Shown: positions 15,837 to 25,403 of the stretch, one piece after another
Position numbering within the stretch: the first letter of the stretch is position 1
Layout of the letters: each line of letters starts with the position of its first letter
Position numbers and translations under genes: made by a program
Notes under the pieces: model-generated
The model's input: the letters and a program-made list of their open reading frames with translations, nothing else
Told to the model about the DNA's origin: nothing
The model's database searches: none
From: Thermoleophilia bacterium
GTDB lineage: Bacteria > Actinomycetota > Thermoleophilia > Gaiellales > Gaiellaceae
Length of the DNA stretch: 34,591 nt
Assembly: GCA_025928515.1 (NCBI GenBank)
Contig: JAICJI010000021.1
Location: 1 to 34,591, forward strand
Direction: 5' to 3'

Positions 15837-16874
15837 CTACGTCTCGTCGTAGATCGACTCGACGAAGCGCGACAGCTCGAGCGCGGCCGAGCGAACGGCT
15901 CCGAGGGCCTTCTCGTAGTCCATGCGGACCGGCCCGACGAGGCTGACCGCGCCGAGCGCGCGATGGACGAGGCCGTAACACGCGCCGACGAGCGCGACCT
16001 CGGCGAGCGCCGGATGGGCGAGCTCCTGGCCGAGACGGACGAACGGGCGCTGCGACGCGCTCGGCTGGCCGAGCACGTCGATCAGGTCGGCCCTGCGCTC
16101 GACGAGCTCGAACAGGCTTCGGTACGCGTCGAGCTCCTCCGCCCGAACCTCGCCGAGGAGGTCGGCCGCACCGCCGACGTACAGACGCTGCTCGGCGGAG
16201 ACGAGCTCGGTGAACGCCGGCGTGAGGGCCGCGAGGAACGCATGCTCAGACGGGCTCAGGCCGGGGTCTTCGAACCGCCGTCGCAGCAGTCCCGTCCCGA
16301 GTTGCAGCCCGGCGACAGCCTCGTTCAGGTAGTCGTTCGCCCATTGCGCCAGGCCGGCGTCGACGGGGTCGTCGAAATGGAACAGCCGCTTCGACACGCC
16401 GCCCGCAGACGTGATGACGACGACCATCACCAGCTGCGGCTGCAGCAGAAGCACCTCCACGTGTCGGACATGAGTCGCCTCGAGTGGTGGCGCCGACACG
16501 AGCGCGAGCAGGCGCGTCACCTGCGACAGCATCTCGGTCGTCGCCTGCAGCGCGGACTCGACTTCGGTGCTCGTCGTCGTCAGGTCGAGCGGGAAGGCGG
16601 CGGGCTGCGGCTCGAGCCGGCCGAGCAGCTCGTCGGCGTAGTGGCGGTAGCCGCGCTCGGTCGGCACCCGCCCCGCGGACGTGTGTGGATGCGTGAGCAG
16701 GCCGAGGTTCTCGAGCTCGGCGAGCTCGGCCCGCACGGTCGACGGAGACACGCGCAGGTCGGAGCGCTCGACGAGCGTCTTCGACCCGACCGGCTGGCCG
16801 GTGCCGACGAACTCCTCCACGACCCGGCGTAGCACCGCGCGCTGCCGTTCGCTGATTTGCACCGTTTCCTGCAT
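15837..16874 (-). CDS. hrcA: Heat-inducible transcription repressor HrcA
   Basis: A 345-residue repressor with an N-terminal winged helix about 1-75 (ISERQRAVLR; VGSKTLVER; SPSTVRAELAELENLGLL; TSAGRVPTERGYRHY, all strongly family-typical) followed by the GAF-like and dimerisation domains. In other bacteria HrcA binds CIRCE operators of groESL and dnaK. No CIRCE (TTAGCACTC-N9-GAGTGCTAA) is visible upstream of hrcA or dnaJ here. Instead a perfect inverted repeat covers the start codon. It follows hemW by 45 bp and precedes dnaJ. Confidence 0.96.
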   Translation of the reverse strand: MQETVQISERQRAVLRRVVEEFVGTGQPVGSKTLVERSDLRVSPSTVRAELAELENLGLLTHPHTSAGRVPTERGYRHYADELLGRLEPQPAAFPLDLTTTSTEVESALQATTEMLSQVTRLLALVSAPPLEATHVRHVEVLLLQPQLVMVVVITSAGGVSKRLFHFDDPVDAGLAQWANDYLNEAVAGLQLGTGLLRRRFEDPGLSPSEHAFLAALTPAFTELVSAEQRLYVGGAADLLGEVRAEELDAYRSLFELVERRADLIDVLGQPSASQRPFVRLGQELAHPALAEVALVGACYGLVHRALGAVSLVGPVRMDYEKALGAVRSAALELSRFVESIYDET

Positions 16875-16889
16875 TTGCAGGAGATTTTA
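16867..16889 (-). promoter_or_regulatory. hrcA promoter with inverted repeat over the start codon
   Basis: TAAAAT (16889 to 16884) lies nine bases before the ATG of hrcA. Overlapping the ATG is the perfect repeat TCCTGCA-TT-TGCAGGA (16867-16882). The repeat could be an operator over the transcription start or an RNA hairpin hiding the AUG. It is not CIRCE. Confidence 0.4.
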
Positions 16890-16919
16890 GCCGGTGTGGT
16901 CGGCGACGCACTTTCACGC

Positions 16920-18029
16920 TCAGGCGAGGATCTCAGCGGTGACCGCACCGCCGAGGAACCGCCCGCGCCTGGTGAGCGCCAGCGTCTCACCGCCGTCGAC
17001 GGCGAGACCGAGCTGCTCGGCTCGCGCGACGCCGCTTGCGTCGAGCGCGGAGCGCAGGCTGCCGACCGGCAGGGGCTCGTCCAGCCGAAGACCGAGCATC
17101 ACGCGTTCTCGTGCCCGGACGCCGGTATCGAGTGGCTCGATCTCACGGTCGGGCAGCCGCTCGGCCGCGAGCGCCTCGAGGTAGCGCGCGAGCCGCGGCG
17201 TGTTCCGCCAGCGCCGATTCTCGATTGTGCTGACCGCACCGATCCCGAGCCCGAGGTAGTCGCGGCCGAGCCAGTACGCGAGGTTGTGCCTCGCGCGGAG
17301 GTCCCGTCCGTCCTCGTCCGTACGGCAGAAGTTGGCCGTCTCGTACCAGCGGTAGCCGGAGCCCGTCAGCCGTGCGACGACGCGCTCGAAGTAGTCCTCC
17401 ATCGCGTCGGCCTGCTCGGCGAGCTCTGCTCCCCAGACGTGGGTGAAGCGCGTGCCCGGCTTCGCCTCGAGCTCGTAACAGGAAAGGTGCTCCGGCTCGA
17501 GCGCGAGAGCGTGACCGAGATCTGCCTCGAGGTCGGCGGCGCTCTGGCCGGGGATCCCGTAGATGAAGTCGAGCGAGATGTTGTCGAATCCGGCATCACG
17601 AAGATGATGCACGGCGCGTCGGATGTCTTCCGGTTGGGCAACGCGCTCGAGGACGTGCAGCAGCCGCGGGCTGAAGGTCTGCGCTCCGAGCGAGATGCGC
17701 GTCACGCCGGCCCGGCGGAGCGCGCGGGCGAGCTCCTCGGTCACGGTTTCCGGGTTCGCCTCGACCGTCACTTCCTCGGCAGGCGGCAGAGCGTCGAGCA
17801 GGCGCAGGAGGTCCGGGAGGATCGAGAAGGAGGGTGTGCCGCCGCCGAGGAACACCGTCTCGACCTCGTCGCCGAGGAGCCCACGCTGGAGCTCGAGCTC
17901 TTGCAGCAGGGCGTCGACGTAGGCCGCGTCCTGCCCGCGTCCGCCGATGACCGTGACGAAGTCGCAATAACCGCAGCGGTGAGCGCAGAACGGGAGGTGC
18001 ACGTAGAGATGGCGCGCGGAGCCGCTCAT
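16920..18029 (-). CDS. hemW: Heme chaperone HemW (radical SAM)
   Basis: A 369-residue HemW/HemN-like protein. The motif HLPFCAHRCGYCDF gives C15-x3-C19-x2-C22. Other family marks are VFLGGGTPS, EANPE, RISLGAQTF, DFIYGIPGQ and HNLAYW, followed by GLGIGAVST. HemW differs from true coproporphyrinogen dehydrogenase HemN by lacking its extended N-terminus, as here, and is thought to insert heme into membrane targets. The ATG overlaps the DUF1272 stop (ATGA, 18026-18029). Confidence 0.93.
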   Translation of the reverse strand: MSGSARHLYVHLPFCAHRCGYCDFVTVIGGRGQDAAYVDALLQELELQRGLLGDEVETVFLGGGTPSFSILPDLLRLLDALPPAEEVTVEANPETVTEELARALRRAGVTRISLGAQTFSPRLLHVLERVAQPEDIRRAVHHLRDAGFDNISLDFIYGIPGQSAADLEADLGHALALEPEHLSCYELEAKPGTRFTHVWGAELAEQADAMEDYFERVVARLTGSGYRWYETANFCRTDEDGRDLRARHNLAYWLGRDYLGLGIGAVSTIENRRWRNTPRLARYLEALAAERLPDREIEPLDTGVRARERVMLGLRLDEPLPVGSLRSALDASGVARAEQLGLAVDGGETLALTRRGRFLGGAVTAEILA

Positions 18030-18207
18030 GAGGACTCCACGCGCCTCGGCCGCGCGACGAGCTCGCCGCCGCAGTTTGGGCACACGAGCGACATCGCTTC
18101 GGCGCACGGCGTGCAGAACGTGCACTCGTGCGAGCAGATCGACGCTCCGCCGTCCGCCGCGAGACCGACGCCGCACCGCTCGCAGCGATCGCGCATCTCG
18201 AGTGCCA

Positions 18208-18208
<1 letters not shown>
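18026..18208 (-). CDS. DUF1272 zinc-ribbon small protein
   Basis: A 60-residue protein with the DUF1272 pattern: MALEMRDRCERCG, then ICSHECTFCTPC, then CPNCGGELVARPRR. Nine cysteines, arranged as C-x2-C pairs, should bind two zinc ions. Function unknown in the family. The ATG shares one base with the lepA stop (TGATG at 18206-18210) and the stop overlaps hemW, so it is translated as part of the lepA-hemW unit. Confidence 0.88.
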
Positions 18209-20004
<1,796 letters not shown>

Positions 20005-20018
20005 GAGCGGCGATGGTA
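20005..20018 (-). promoter_or_regulatory. Possible near-leaderless -10 element of lepA
   Basis: TACCAT (20018 to 20013), eight bases, then GTG. The spacing is one base beyond the 6-7 seen for other genes, so support is weaker. Confidence 0.35.
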
Positions 20019-20071
20019 CTGACCCTTGTCCGCCTGGCCCTTGGCCGTTCAGGACGCGACTGCGTGCACAC

Positions 20072-20087
20072 CCCCACCCGGGTGGGG
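20072..20087. repeat. 16-bp perfect palindrome between murJ and lepA
   Basis: CCCCACCCGGGTGGGG is fully self-complementary. It lies 84 bases after the murJ stop and 68 bases before the lepA start. As RNA it gives a 6-bp GC stem with a CCGG loop but no U-run, so it is either a Rho-independent-like end without U tract or a protein-binding operator. The rest of the 164-bp gap holds nothing else recognisable. Confidence 0.45.
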
Positions 20088-20168
20088 TCCGCTTGTCCCT
20101 CCGCCCTCGCGATCGACGCTACCGGCTGAACCGTGTCGCCGGTGCGGCGGCTTCATGTCAACTCTCGG

Positions 20169-21995
20169 TCACGCGCGGGCGCGACGCAGCCGCAGCATCG
20201 TGTTCAACTCGTCGACGCCCAGCAACCGGCAGGTGCCGAAAAACGCCGCGATGCCGAGCGCGAGACCGAGGCCGACCGAAACGAGCTGGCCCGGTAACGA
20301 TCGGCCGACCGCATCGTCGGCCAGGCGCCAGACCGACCACGAAACAGCCGCCAGCACGGCCGACGCCACCGAGACGAGCACGAAGCTCCGGGCGGCCGCC
20401 GTGAGACCGATCGGTCCCATCCGGCGGCGCAGCAGGACAAGGAGGGCACAGGTACCCGCGATGTTCACGACCGAGGTCGAGAGCGGGATGCCCCAGATCC
20501 CGAGCCGGTAGAAGATCGCATCGAGTGCCGCGTTGATGCCGAGGTTCCCCATCGCGACCCAGCTCGGGATCCACGGCGATTGCAGCGAGAAGAACGCACG
20601 GTTCAGCATCAGCATCGTCCCGTTGAATGTCAGACCGAGCGCGAACGCGGCGAGGCAGTACGCCACCACGGGCGTATCCGCCGCCTTGAAATGCTCGTGC
20701 TGGTAGAGCAGCCGCACGATTGGCACGCAGAGAACCGCGGAGACGGCGCTTGCCGGGATGAGGAAGAACGAGATGAGGCGGAGCCCGGTGGTGACGGTGC
20801 TGCGGAAACCGTGCCAGTCTTCGCGTGAAACCGCCCGCGAGAGCGACGGGAACAGCACTGTCGCAACCGCGACCGAGAACACGCCCTGCGGCAGCATGTA
20901 GAGCCGGAAGGCACGCACGATCGCGGCCGGTGCGCGTTGCGGGTCCAGGAAGTGCGTGGCAAAAAGCTGGTCGATTGCCGCATTGATGTTGATCAACCCG
21001 AGCCCGATCGTGACCGGCACCATCAGAGCGAATGTCCGCTTGACCGCGGGGTCGTGGATATCGATCACCATCCGCAGCCGGTCGTCGCGCCCGCGCAGCC
21101 ACGGCAACGGGAGCAGGAACTGGATCACCGTCGCGATGAGGATCGCGACCGCGTAGAAGTAGAGCCGCGTCGACTTGTGGGACGAGTGCTCCGCGCCGAG
21201 GGCGAGCCCCAGCAGGATGACGAGGTTCCACGCCACGGGGCTGAGGGCCGGCACCGTGAAGTGGTCGTAGCTGTTGAGGATCCCCACCACGATCCCGGTC
21301 AGGCCGAGCACGAGAACGATCGGGAACAGGACGCGCGCCAGGCCCGCCGCGAGCGCGGCGTATTTATCCCCCGGCCCGTAATGGAAGATCGCCATGACCC
21401 AAGGCGCGATCACCACGAACAGTGCGGTGAGGCCGCCCAGACCGAGCAGCATCAGCCAGAACAACGACGACGCCACGCGCCACGCGCGTTTCCGCTCCCC
21501 CTTGACCAGCAGGTCGCTGAAGACCGGCACGAACGCGGCGGAGAGCGCCGAGTCGGCGACGAGCGACCGCACCGTGTTCGGGATGAGGAACGCGATCTCG
21601 AACGCGTTGACCTTGCCGGAGATCCCGAACAGGGCTGCCTGCACGATCTCTCGTACGAGCCCGATGATCCGTGAGAGGCCGGTCGCGATCGCGAAAATGA
21701 CGCCCGAGCGCGCGAGACTCCGCTGCTCGCCGGCCGGCGCTTCGCGCACGCCCGCCGGCGCCGAGATCTGCGTGGCCTGACCTTCCTCGTCGAGCGCAAG
21801 AGCCTCGATCTCCGTGATCTCGCCGCGGTCGCGTCGGGGACGAAGAATCGAGGTCGGCCGCTCTGCCGGATCCTGCGCGATCGGCCAGGAATCGAGCGTT
21901 GCGTCGCTTTCGAAATACGTCGCCCGGCCCTGCTCGCGGCGGCGACGGTCGCGGGCCAGCCGACGCTCCTGCCGCTGCCGCTCGGCGTCCTCCAC
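20169..21995 (-). CDS. murJ: Lipid II flippase MurJ (MviN)
   Basis: Multidrug/oligosaccharidyl-lipid/polysaccharide (MOP) superfamily flippase that moves lipid II across the membrane for peptidoglycan synthesis. The 608 residues contain about 14 hydrophobic segments. The first begins near residue 98 with the family motif LSRIIGLVREIVQAALFG, and VADSALSAAFVPVFSDLL follows. An N-terminal extension of about 96 residues (very basic at 7-20, then acidic and Pro/Arg-rich) precedes TM1; it is absent from E. coli MurJ and should be cytoplasmic. The GTG start is supported by TATGCT six bases upstream. It is divergent from rpsT. The gene ends 164 bp before lepA. Confidence 0.93.
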   Translation of the reverse strand: MEDAERQRQERRLARDRRRREQGRATYFESDATLDSWPIAQDPAERPTSILRPRRDRGEITEIEALALDEEGQATQISAPAGVREAPAGEQRSLARSGVIFAIATGLSRIIGLVREIVQAALFGISGKVNAFEIAFLIPNTVRSLVADSALSAAFVPVFSDLLVKGERKRAWRVASSLFWLMLLGLGGLTALFVVIAPWVMAIFHYGPGDKYAALAAGLARVLFPIVLVLGLTGIVVGILNSYDHFTVPALSPVAWNLVILLGLALGAEHSSHKSTRLYFYAVAILIATVIQFLLPLPWLRGRDDRLRMVIDIHDPAVKRTFALMVPVTIGLGLININAAIDQLFATHFLDPQRAPAAIVRAFRLYMLPQGVFSVAVATVLFPSLSRAVSREDWHGFRSTVTTGLRLISFFLIPASAVSAVLCVPIVRLLYQHEHFKAADTPVVAYCLAAFALGLTFNGTMLMLNRAFFSLQSPWIPSWVAMGNLGINAALDAIFYRLGIWGIPLSTSVVNIAGTCALLVLLRRRMGPIGLTAAARSFVLVSVASAVLAAVSWSVWRLADDAVGRSLPGQLVSVGLGLALGIAAFFGTCRLLGVDELNTMLRLRRARA

Positions 21996-22007
21996 GAGGG
22001 CAGCATA
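21996..22007 (-). promoter_or_regulatory. Leaderless -10 element of murJ
   Basis: TATGCT (22007 to 22002), six bases, then GTG. It favours the long N-terminus of MurJ over internal starts. Confidence 0.5.
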
Positions 22008-22021
22008 GGGAGCGGGGTTGC

Positions 22022-22056
22022 TACCATCGCCCGGCCCGCGAGCCGCGGGTCTTTTT
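22022..22056 (+). promoter_or_regulatory. rpsT promoter and 5' leader hairpin with U-tract
   Basis: TACCAT (22022-22027) would start the transcript near 22034, at the base of the perfect hairpin CCCGCG-AGC-CGCGGG (22035-22049). TCTTTTT follows, five bases before the ATG. Stem plus U-run looks like a compact intrinsic terminator inside the leader. It may be an attenuator or an S20 feedback site. Confidence 0.45.
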
Positions 22057-22061
22057 CCGAG

Positions 22062-22334
22062 ATGCCGAACATCAAGCAGCAAGAGAAGCGCGTTCGCCAG
22101 GCGGCCAGGCAGCGGCAGGAGAACCTCCGCTGGCGCTCGACCGCCAAGACGCTCATGCGCCGCCTGAACGAGGCCGTCGCGGAGGGCGACGCGAAGGAGA
22201 CAGACGCGCGCCATCGCGAGCTCGTCCAGTGGCTCGATCGCGCTGCTGCGAACGGCGCTCTCCACCGCAACACCGTGGCTCGGCGCAAGTCCCAGGCGGC
22301 CAAGCTCACCGCCGGCTCGTCCGCAGCGAAGTAG
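22062..22334 (+). CDS. rpsT: 30S ribosomal protein bS20
   Basis: A 90-residue, lysine- and arginine-rich helical protein beginning MPNIKQQEKRVRQ, with the family helices around LRWRSTAKTLMRRLNEAV and GALHRNTVARRKSQAAKL. It binds 16S rRNA early in 30S assembly. The single gene is divergent from murJ and convergent with holA, the classical neighbour of rpsT. No purine-rich Shine-Dalgarno is visible; the leader just before ATG is U-rich. In E. coli S20 represses its own translation; a similar control here is inference. Confidence 0.97.
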   Translation: MPNIKQQEKRVRQAARQRQENLRWRSTAKTLMRRLNEAVAEGDAKETDARHRELVQWLDRAAANGALHRNTVARRKSQAAKLTAGSSAAK

Positions 22335-22340
22335 ATCGCG

Positions 22341-23315
22341 CTAGTCGGCCCGGCGTGTGATCTCGACGATGGTCTGGTCGAGCTGAAGCTCGGGCGGTAG
22401 GCGCGAGCCGCCCTTTGCCCCCGCATCGAGCTCCGCCAATCGAACGGTCGCAAGACCGAGCTCTTCGGGCGAGAAGTTGCCGGCCTGTTTCGCAGCCTTC
22501 TCGGCGACGAACGGATGGATCTTGAGCCTGCTCGCGATCTCGCTCGAACGCACTCCCTCGTCGACGAGATGGGCAGCCTTGCGGACCCGGCCGACGTGCC
22601 CCACGAGCGACGCGACCAGCCGGATCAGCTCACCGGAGCGCGGTCGGTGCGAGCGGTCGAGGAGTGACTCGGCCGCACGCAGCGTCGCGGCGACGTCCCG
22701 TCGCCCCCAGGAATCGGTCACCGCGAAGATCGGGGTCTCGGCTCGACCTACCGCGAGCTCCTCGACGGTCGCGCGTGTGATCTGATCGCCGTTTGCCCAG
22801 GTCGCGAGCTTCTGGATCTCGGAGGAGAGATCGCCGACGTTGTCCCCTACCGCCTCGACGAGGGCGCGACAAGTGTCCCGGCCGGCGGAGGCACCGAGAC
22901 GTGCGAACTGCTCGGCCACCCACTCGGGGAGCTGTTTCTTCGTTACGTCGTAGGCGAGGACCTGGCCGGCCTTGGCGACCGCCTTGGCAAGGGCGGAGTC
23001 TCGCTTGATCCCGTCGCCGACGAGCGCGAGGACGGTCGTCGGCGCCGGGGCCGCGAGGTACGATTCGAGCTCCTTCACGTCGGCCGTCTTCCACGCCTCC
23101 ACGCCGTCCACGATGACGAGCCGGGCGTCCCCGCCGAAGAGGCCGAGGGCGTTGCAGGCGGCAACCGCGTCCGCGCCGGACGCCTCCGCCGAGTGGAGCT
23201 GCTCGGTCGCTTCCTCACCGATCCGCCCGCGCAGCCGCTGGAGCGCCACCGCGATCTTCGGCCAATCCGTCCCCGTCAGGAGGTAGACCGGCTTCAGCTC
23301 GCGCTCGCTCGCCAC
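22341..23315 (-). CDS. holA: DNA polymerase III delta subunit HolA
   Basis: Clamp-loader subunit that opens the beta clamp. The 324 residues have the family N-terminus LKPVYLLTGTD, an AAA+-like fold (VIVDGVEAW; TTVLALVGDG), a central LSSEIQKLATW motif and the C-terminal helical collar with LVGHVGRVRKAAHLVDEG and ATVRLAELDAGAKGG. The start is GTG 23315 because TATGCT lies seven bases upstream; the ATG at 23327 is part of that -10 element. The first 101 bases overlap the 3' end of comEC in another frame, on the same strand. Confidence 0.93.
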   Translation of the reverse strand: MASERELKPVYLLTGTDWPKIAVALQRLRGRIGEEATEQLHSAEASGADAVAACNALGLFGGDARLVIVDGVEAWKTADVKELESYLAAPAPTTVLALVGDGIKRDSALAKAVAKAGQVLAYDVTKKQLPEWVAEQFARLGASAGRDTCRALVEAVGDNVGDLSSEIQKLATWANGDQITRATVEELAVGRAETPIFAVTDSWGRRDVAATLRAAESLLDRSHRPRSGELIRLVASLVGHVGRVRKAAHLVDEGVRSSEIASRLKIHPFVAEKAAKQAGNFSPEELGLATVRLAELDAGAKGGSRLPPELQLDQTIVEITRRAD

Positions 23316-24738
23316 GCTGCCAAGCATAGGCGGCGATGCCGACCGCTCCCAGGCCGAGAACCGCGGCCGCCCGAGGTGACGTGATCTGCGCGCCGGGGAG
23401 GCGCGCGAACGCCCGCGCGCAGACGGCGACGAGCCAGGCACCCCAGCCGTTGAGCTGTGCCATCGCTGCCGCGACCGACGGCGCAATGGGTGCGACGACG
23501 GCGGTCAGGAGCGCCAGGCCGAGCACCTCGACGACGATCGGGACGGCGGCGACATTCGCCGGCACTGTGACGAGTGAGATCTGGTGGAACTGGAACCAGG
23601 TGACGGGCGCGGTCGCGAGCCCGCAGGCGGTCGAGACGCCGATGAGCTGTGCCAGGCCGTGCGAAACCGGGTATCCCTCGAGCGCGCGGACGACCCGGGG
23701 CGTGACGACGAAGATGGACGCGACCGCCGCGAACGAGAGCTGGAAGCCGGCGTCGAAGAGCGCGTACGGATTCCAGCCGAGAAGCACGGCCGCGCCGACG
23801 AGCAGCGCCTGCCAGCGGTCGCGCTCACGGCCGGCCAACCAGGCGAGGGAGCCGAGACCGGCGGCAAGCGCAGCGCGCACGACCGACGGATGGAGCCCCA
23901 CGGCCAGTGCGTACGCCGCCACCGTGAGCAGGGCAGCGCCCTGAGCAAAGTAGATCCCCAAGCCGAGCAGCAAAATTGCCCCAACAGCTCCTCCTCCGAC
24001 GGCCGCGACCTTCAACCCGTCGACTGCGAGGCAGTGGTACAGGCCGGTGGCGCGGAAGTCAGCAAGGAGACCTTGGTCGACTTCGGACGAACGGCCGAGC
24101 ACGATCGCTTCGATCACGTCGCGTCGCTCGCCCTTCACCCCGGATGCGATGTCTGCGGCGAGCCAGCGCCCAACCCGGTCGCCGACCCCGGAGACGCCGC
24201 CACGCCGTCCGACCACGCGCCACGTCTGAGCGCGAAGAACCGCGTGGATGCCCTGCCGCCGTAGCCACTTCGCCTCGTCGAAGCCGTTCGATGGTCCCGG
24301 CGGAGCCCGCAGCTCGCCGATGAGCTCCACTCGGGCACCCTCCGGCGGTGCCCGACCGAGAGGGAGCTGGAGCAGCACGGGCTCGTGCGGGCGGAGCATG
24401 CCCCAGCGGAGGACGACCGCCCGCATGCGCTGGTCGAAGCTGCCGGCCCGCGGTGGCTCCTCGACCTCGACGACTGCTTGCTCCGCCGTGCCGATCTGCC
24501 CTGCGAGCACGCTGTGGTCGAGCTGACCGAGTCGAACACTTCCCCACCCCCAACCGACGGCGATGACCGTCGCGAAGAGCAGCACGAGCCGGGAGCGAGG
24601 CTCGGAGGCGAAGAGACCGAGCGAACCGAGTAGGGCCGTCGCGCCGAGCGCCGGAGCCGCGGCCGGGCGCGCGATGTTCGCCATTGCGAAGCCGAGGCAC
24701 AGGGCACCAACGAGTGCGTGCGGGATGCGGACCGTCAC
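23215..24738 (-). CDS. comEC: ComEC/Rec2-family competence membrane protein, core only
   Basis: A 507-residue polytopic protein of the DNA-uptake channel family. The N-terminal part has hydrophobic segments about 7-70, then a beta-rich OB-like region about 85-175, then the Competence domain about 205-480 with FRATGLYHCLAVDGLKV (family motif usually HLLAVSGxH) and PSVVRAALAAGLGSLAWLAGR. The C-terminal metallo-beta-lactamase nuclease domain of full ComEC (about 750 residues) is absent. The GTG start is one base after the comEA stop. The last 101 bases run into holA. Whether the missing domain is encoded elsewhere cannot be seen. Confidence 0.88.
   Translation of the reverse strand: MTVRIPHALVGALCLGFAMANIARPAAAPALGATALLGSLGLFASEPRSRLVLLFATVIAVGWGWGSVRLGQLDHSVLAGQIGTAEQAVVEVEEPPRAGSFDQRMRAVVLRWGMLRPHEPVLLQLPLGRAPPEGARVELIGELRAPPGPSNGFDEAKWLRRQGIHAVLRAQTWRVVGRRGGVSGVGDRVGRWLAADIASGVKGERRDVIEAIVLGRSSEVDQGLLADFRATGLYHCLAVDGLKVAAVGGGAVGAILLLGLGIYFAQGAALLTVAAYALAVGLHPSVVRAALAAGLGSLAWLAGRERDRWQALLVGAAVLLGWNPYALFDAGFQLSFAAVASIFVVTPRVVRALEGYPVSHGLAQLIGVSTACGLATAPVTWFQFHQISLVTVPANVAAVPIVVEVLGLALLTAVVAPIAPSVAAAMAQLNGWGAWLVAVCARAFARLPGAQITSPRAAAVLGLGAVGIAAYAWQRGERARAEAGLPPDGDGLAEDRGGAPAAARADR
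23316..23328 (-). promoter_or_regulatory. Leaderless -10 element of holA inside comEC
   Basis: TATGCT (23328 to 23323), seven bases, then GTG. It lies within the comEC coding sequence and decides the holA start. Confidence 0.5.
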
Positions 24739-24739
24739 C

Positions 24740-25333
24740 TCAGGGGATCACGAGCCCTTTCAGCTGGGCCATGTGCGCCGGGCCGATCCCGGGCACCCCT
24801 TGCAGCTCGGCGACGGAGTGGAACGCGCCGTGCTGCTGCCGGTAGTCGAGGATCTTCTGCGCCGTCACCGGCCCGATGCCCGGCAAGTTCTCGAGCTGCT
24901 CGAGTGTGGCCGAGCTCAGGTCGAGCGGCGCGGACACCGAGGTGCCGGCCGCGGGGGAACCCGTCGCGGCGATACTGGCCACGCCGCGACCCGGAACGAC
25001 GATCTGTTCGCCGTCGGCAACGGGCGCCGCGAGGTTCACCGCACCGAGCTGGGCCTTGGCGGTGAGACCACCGGCGAGCGTGATCGCGTCGTCGATCCGC
25101 GAACCGGACTTCAGCCGGTAGAGCCCAGGTCGCCGTACCGCACCGGCGACGTCGACCACGAGCAATTTCGGCGCGGTCGCTCTCGACCGGACGGCCGGTT
25201 GCACCGGCGTCACCGCGGGCGCTCCGCTCCCGCCCCCACCGAGGTGCCGGACGAGGAACAGCAGCACGACGGCGACCGCAGCAGCGCCTCCGAAGAGCTG
25301 ACGACGCGAGAGTGCCGAAAGTCGCACGTCCAT
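24740..25333 (-). CDS. comEA: ComEA-like DNA-binding protein
   Basis: A 197-residue DNA receptor for uptake. One TM helix about 12-29 after a short basic tail, a linker, an SLBB domain about 57-116 (VVDVAGAVRRPGLYRL; AITLAGGL; LAAPVADGEQIVVP), and two helix-hairpin-helix motifs at the C-terminus (LENLPGIGPVTAQKILDYR; LQGVPGIGPAHMAQLKGL). The HhH entry reads LDLSSAT instead of the usual INTAT. The ATG is preceded by AAGGTGG at good distance. It is the promoter-proximal gene of comEA-comEC and diverges from the plus-strand gene at 25404. Confidence 0.93.
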   Translation of the reverse strand: MDVRLSALSRRQLFGGAAAVAVVLLFLVRHLGGGGSGAPAVTPVQPAVRSRATAPKLLVVDVAGAVRRPGLYRLKSGSRIDDAITLAGGLTAKAQLGAVNLAAPVADGEQIVVPGRGVASIAATGSPAAGTSVSAPLDLSSATLEQLENLPGIGPVTAQKILDYRQQHGAFHSVAELQGVPGIGPAHMAQLKGLVIP

Positions 25334-25391
25334 GTCTTCCACCTTGACAACGGATCCGTGTCGCGTGTGTGCCGGCTTCGTCGCGCCTCCG

Positions 25392-25403
25392 TAAACTCGC
25401 GGC
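25392..25403 (+). promoter_or_regulatory. Leaderless -10 element of the gene at 25404
   Basis: TAAACT (25392-25397), six bases, then GTG. A perfect TTGACA at 25344-25349 is too far upstream to serve as its -35. Confidence 0.55.

Noticed and set aside
16875-16919. CIRCE operator before hrcA
   Set aside because: No TTAGCACTC or GAGTGCTAA half-site on either strand.
23325-23327. ATG as the holA start
   Set aside because: It forms part of TATGCT, which sits seven bases before an in-frame GTG, so it would lie upstream of the transcript.
25344-25349. Perfect TTGACA as -35 for the gene at 25404
   Set aside because: Forty-two bases separate it from the -10 TAAACT, and no -10-like hexamer lies 16-18 bases downstream of it.
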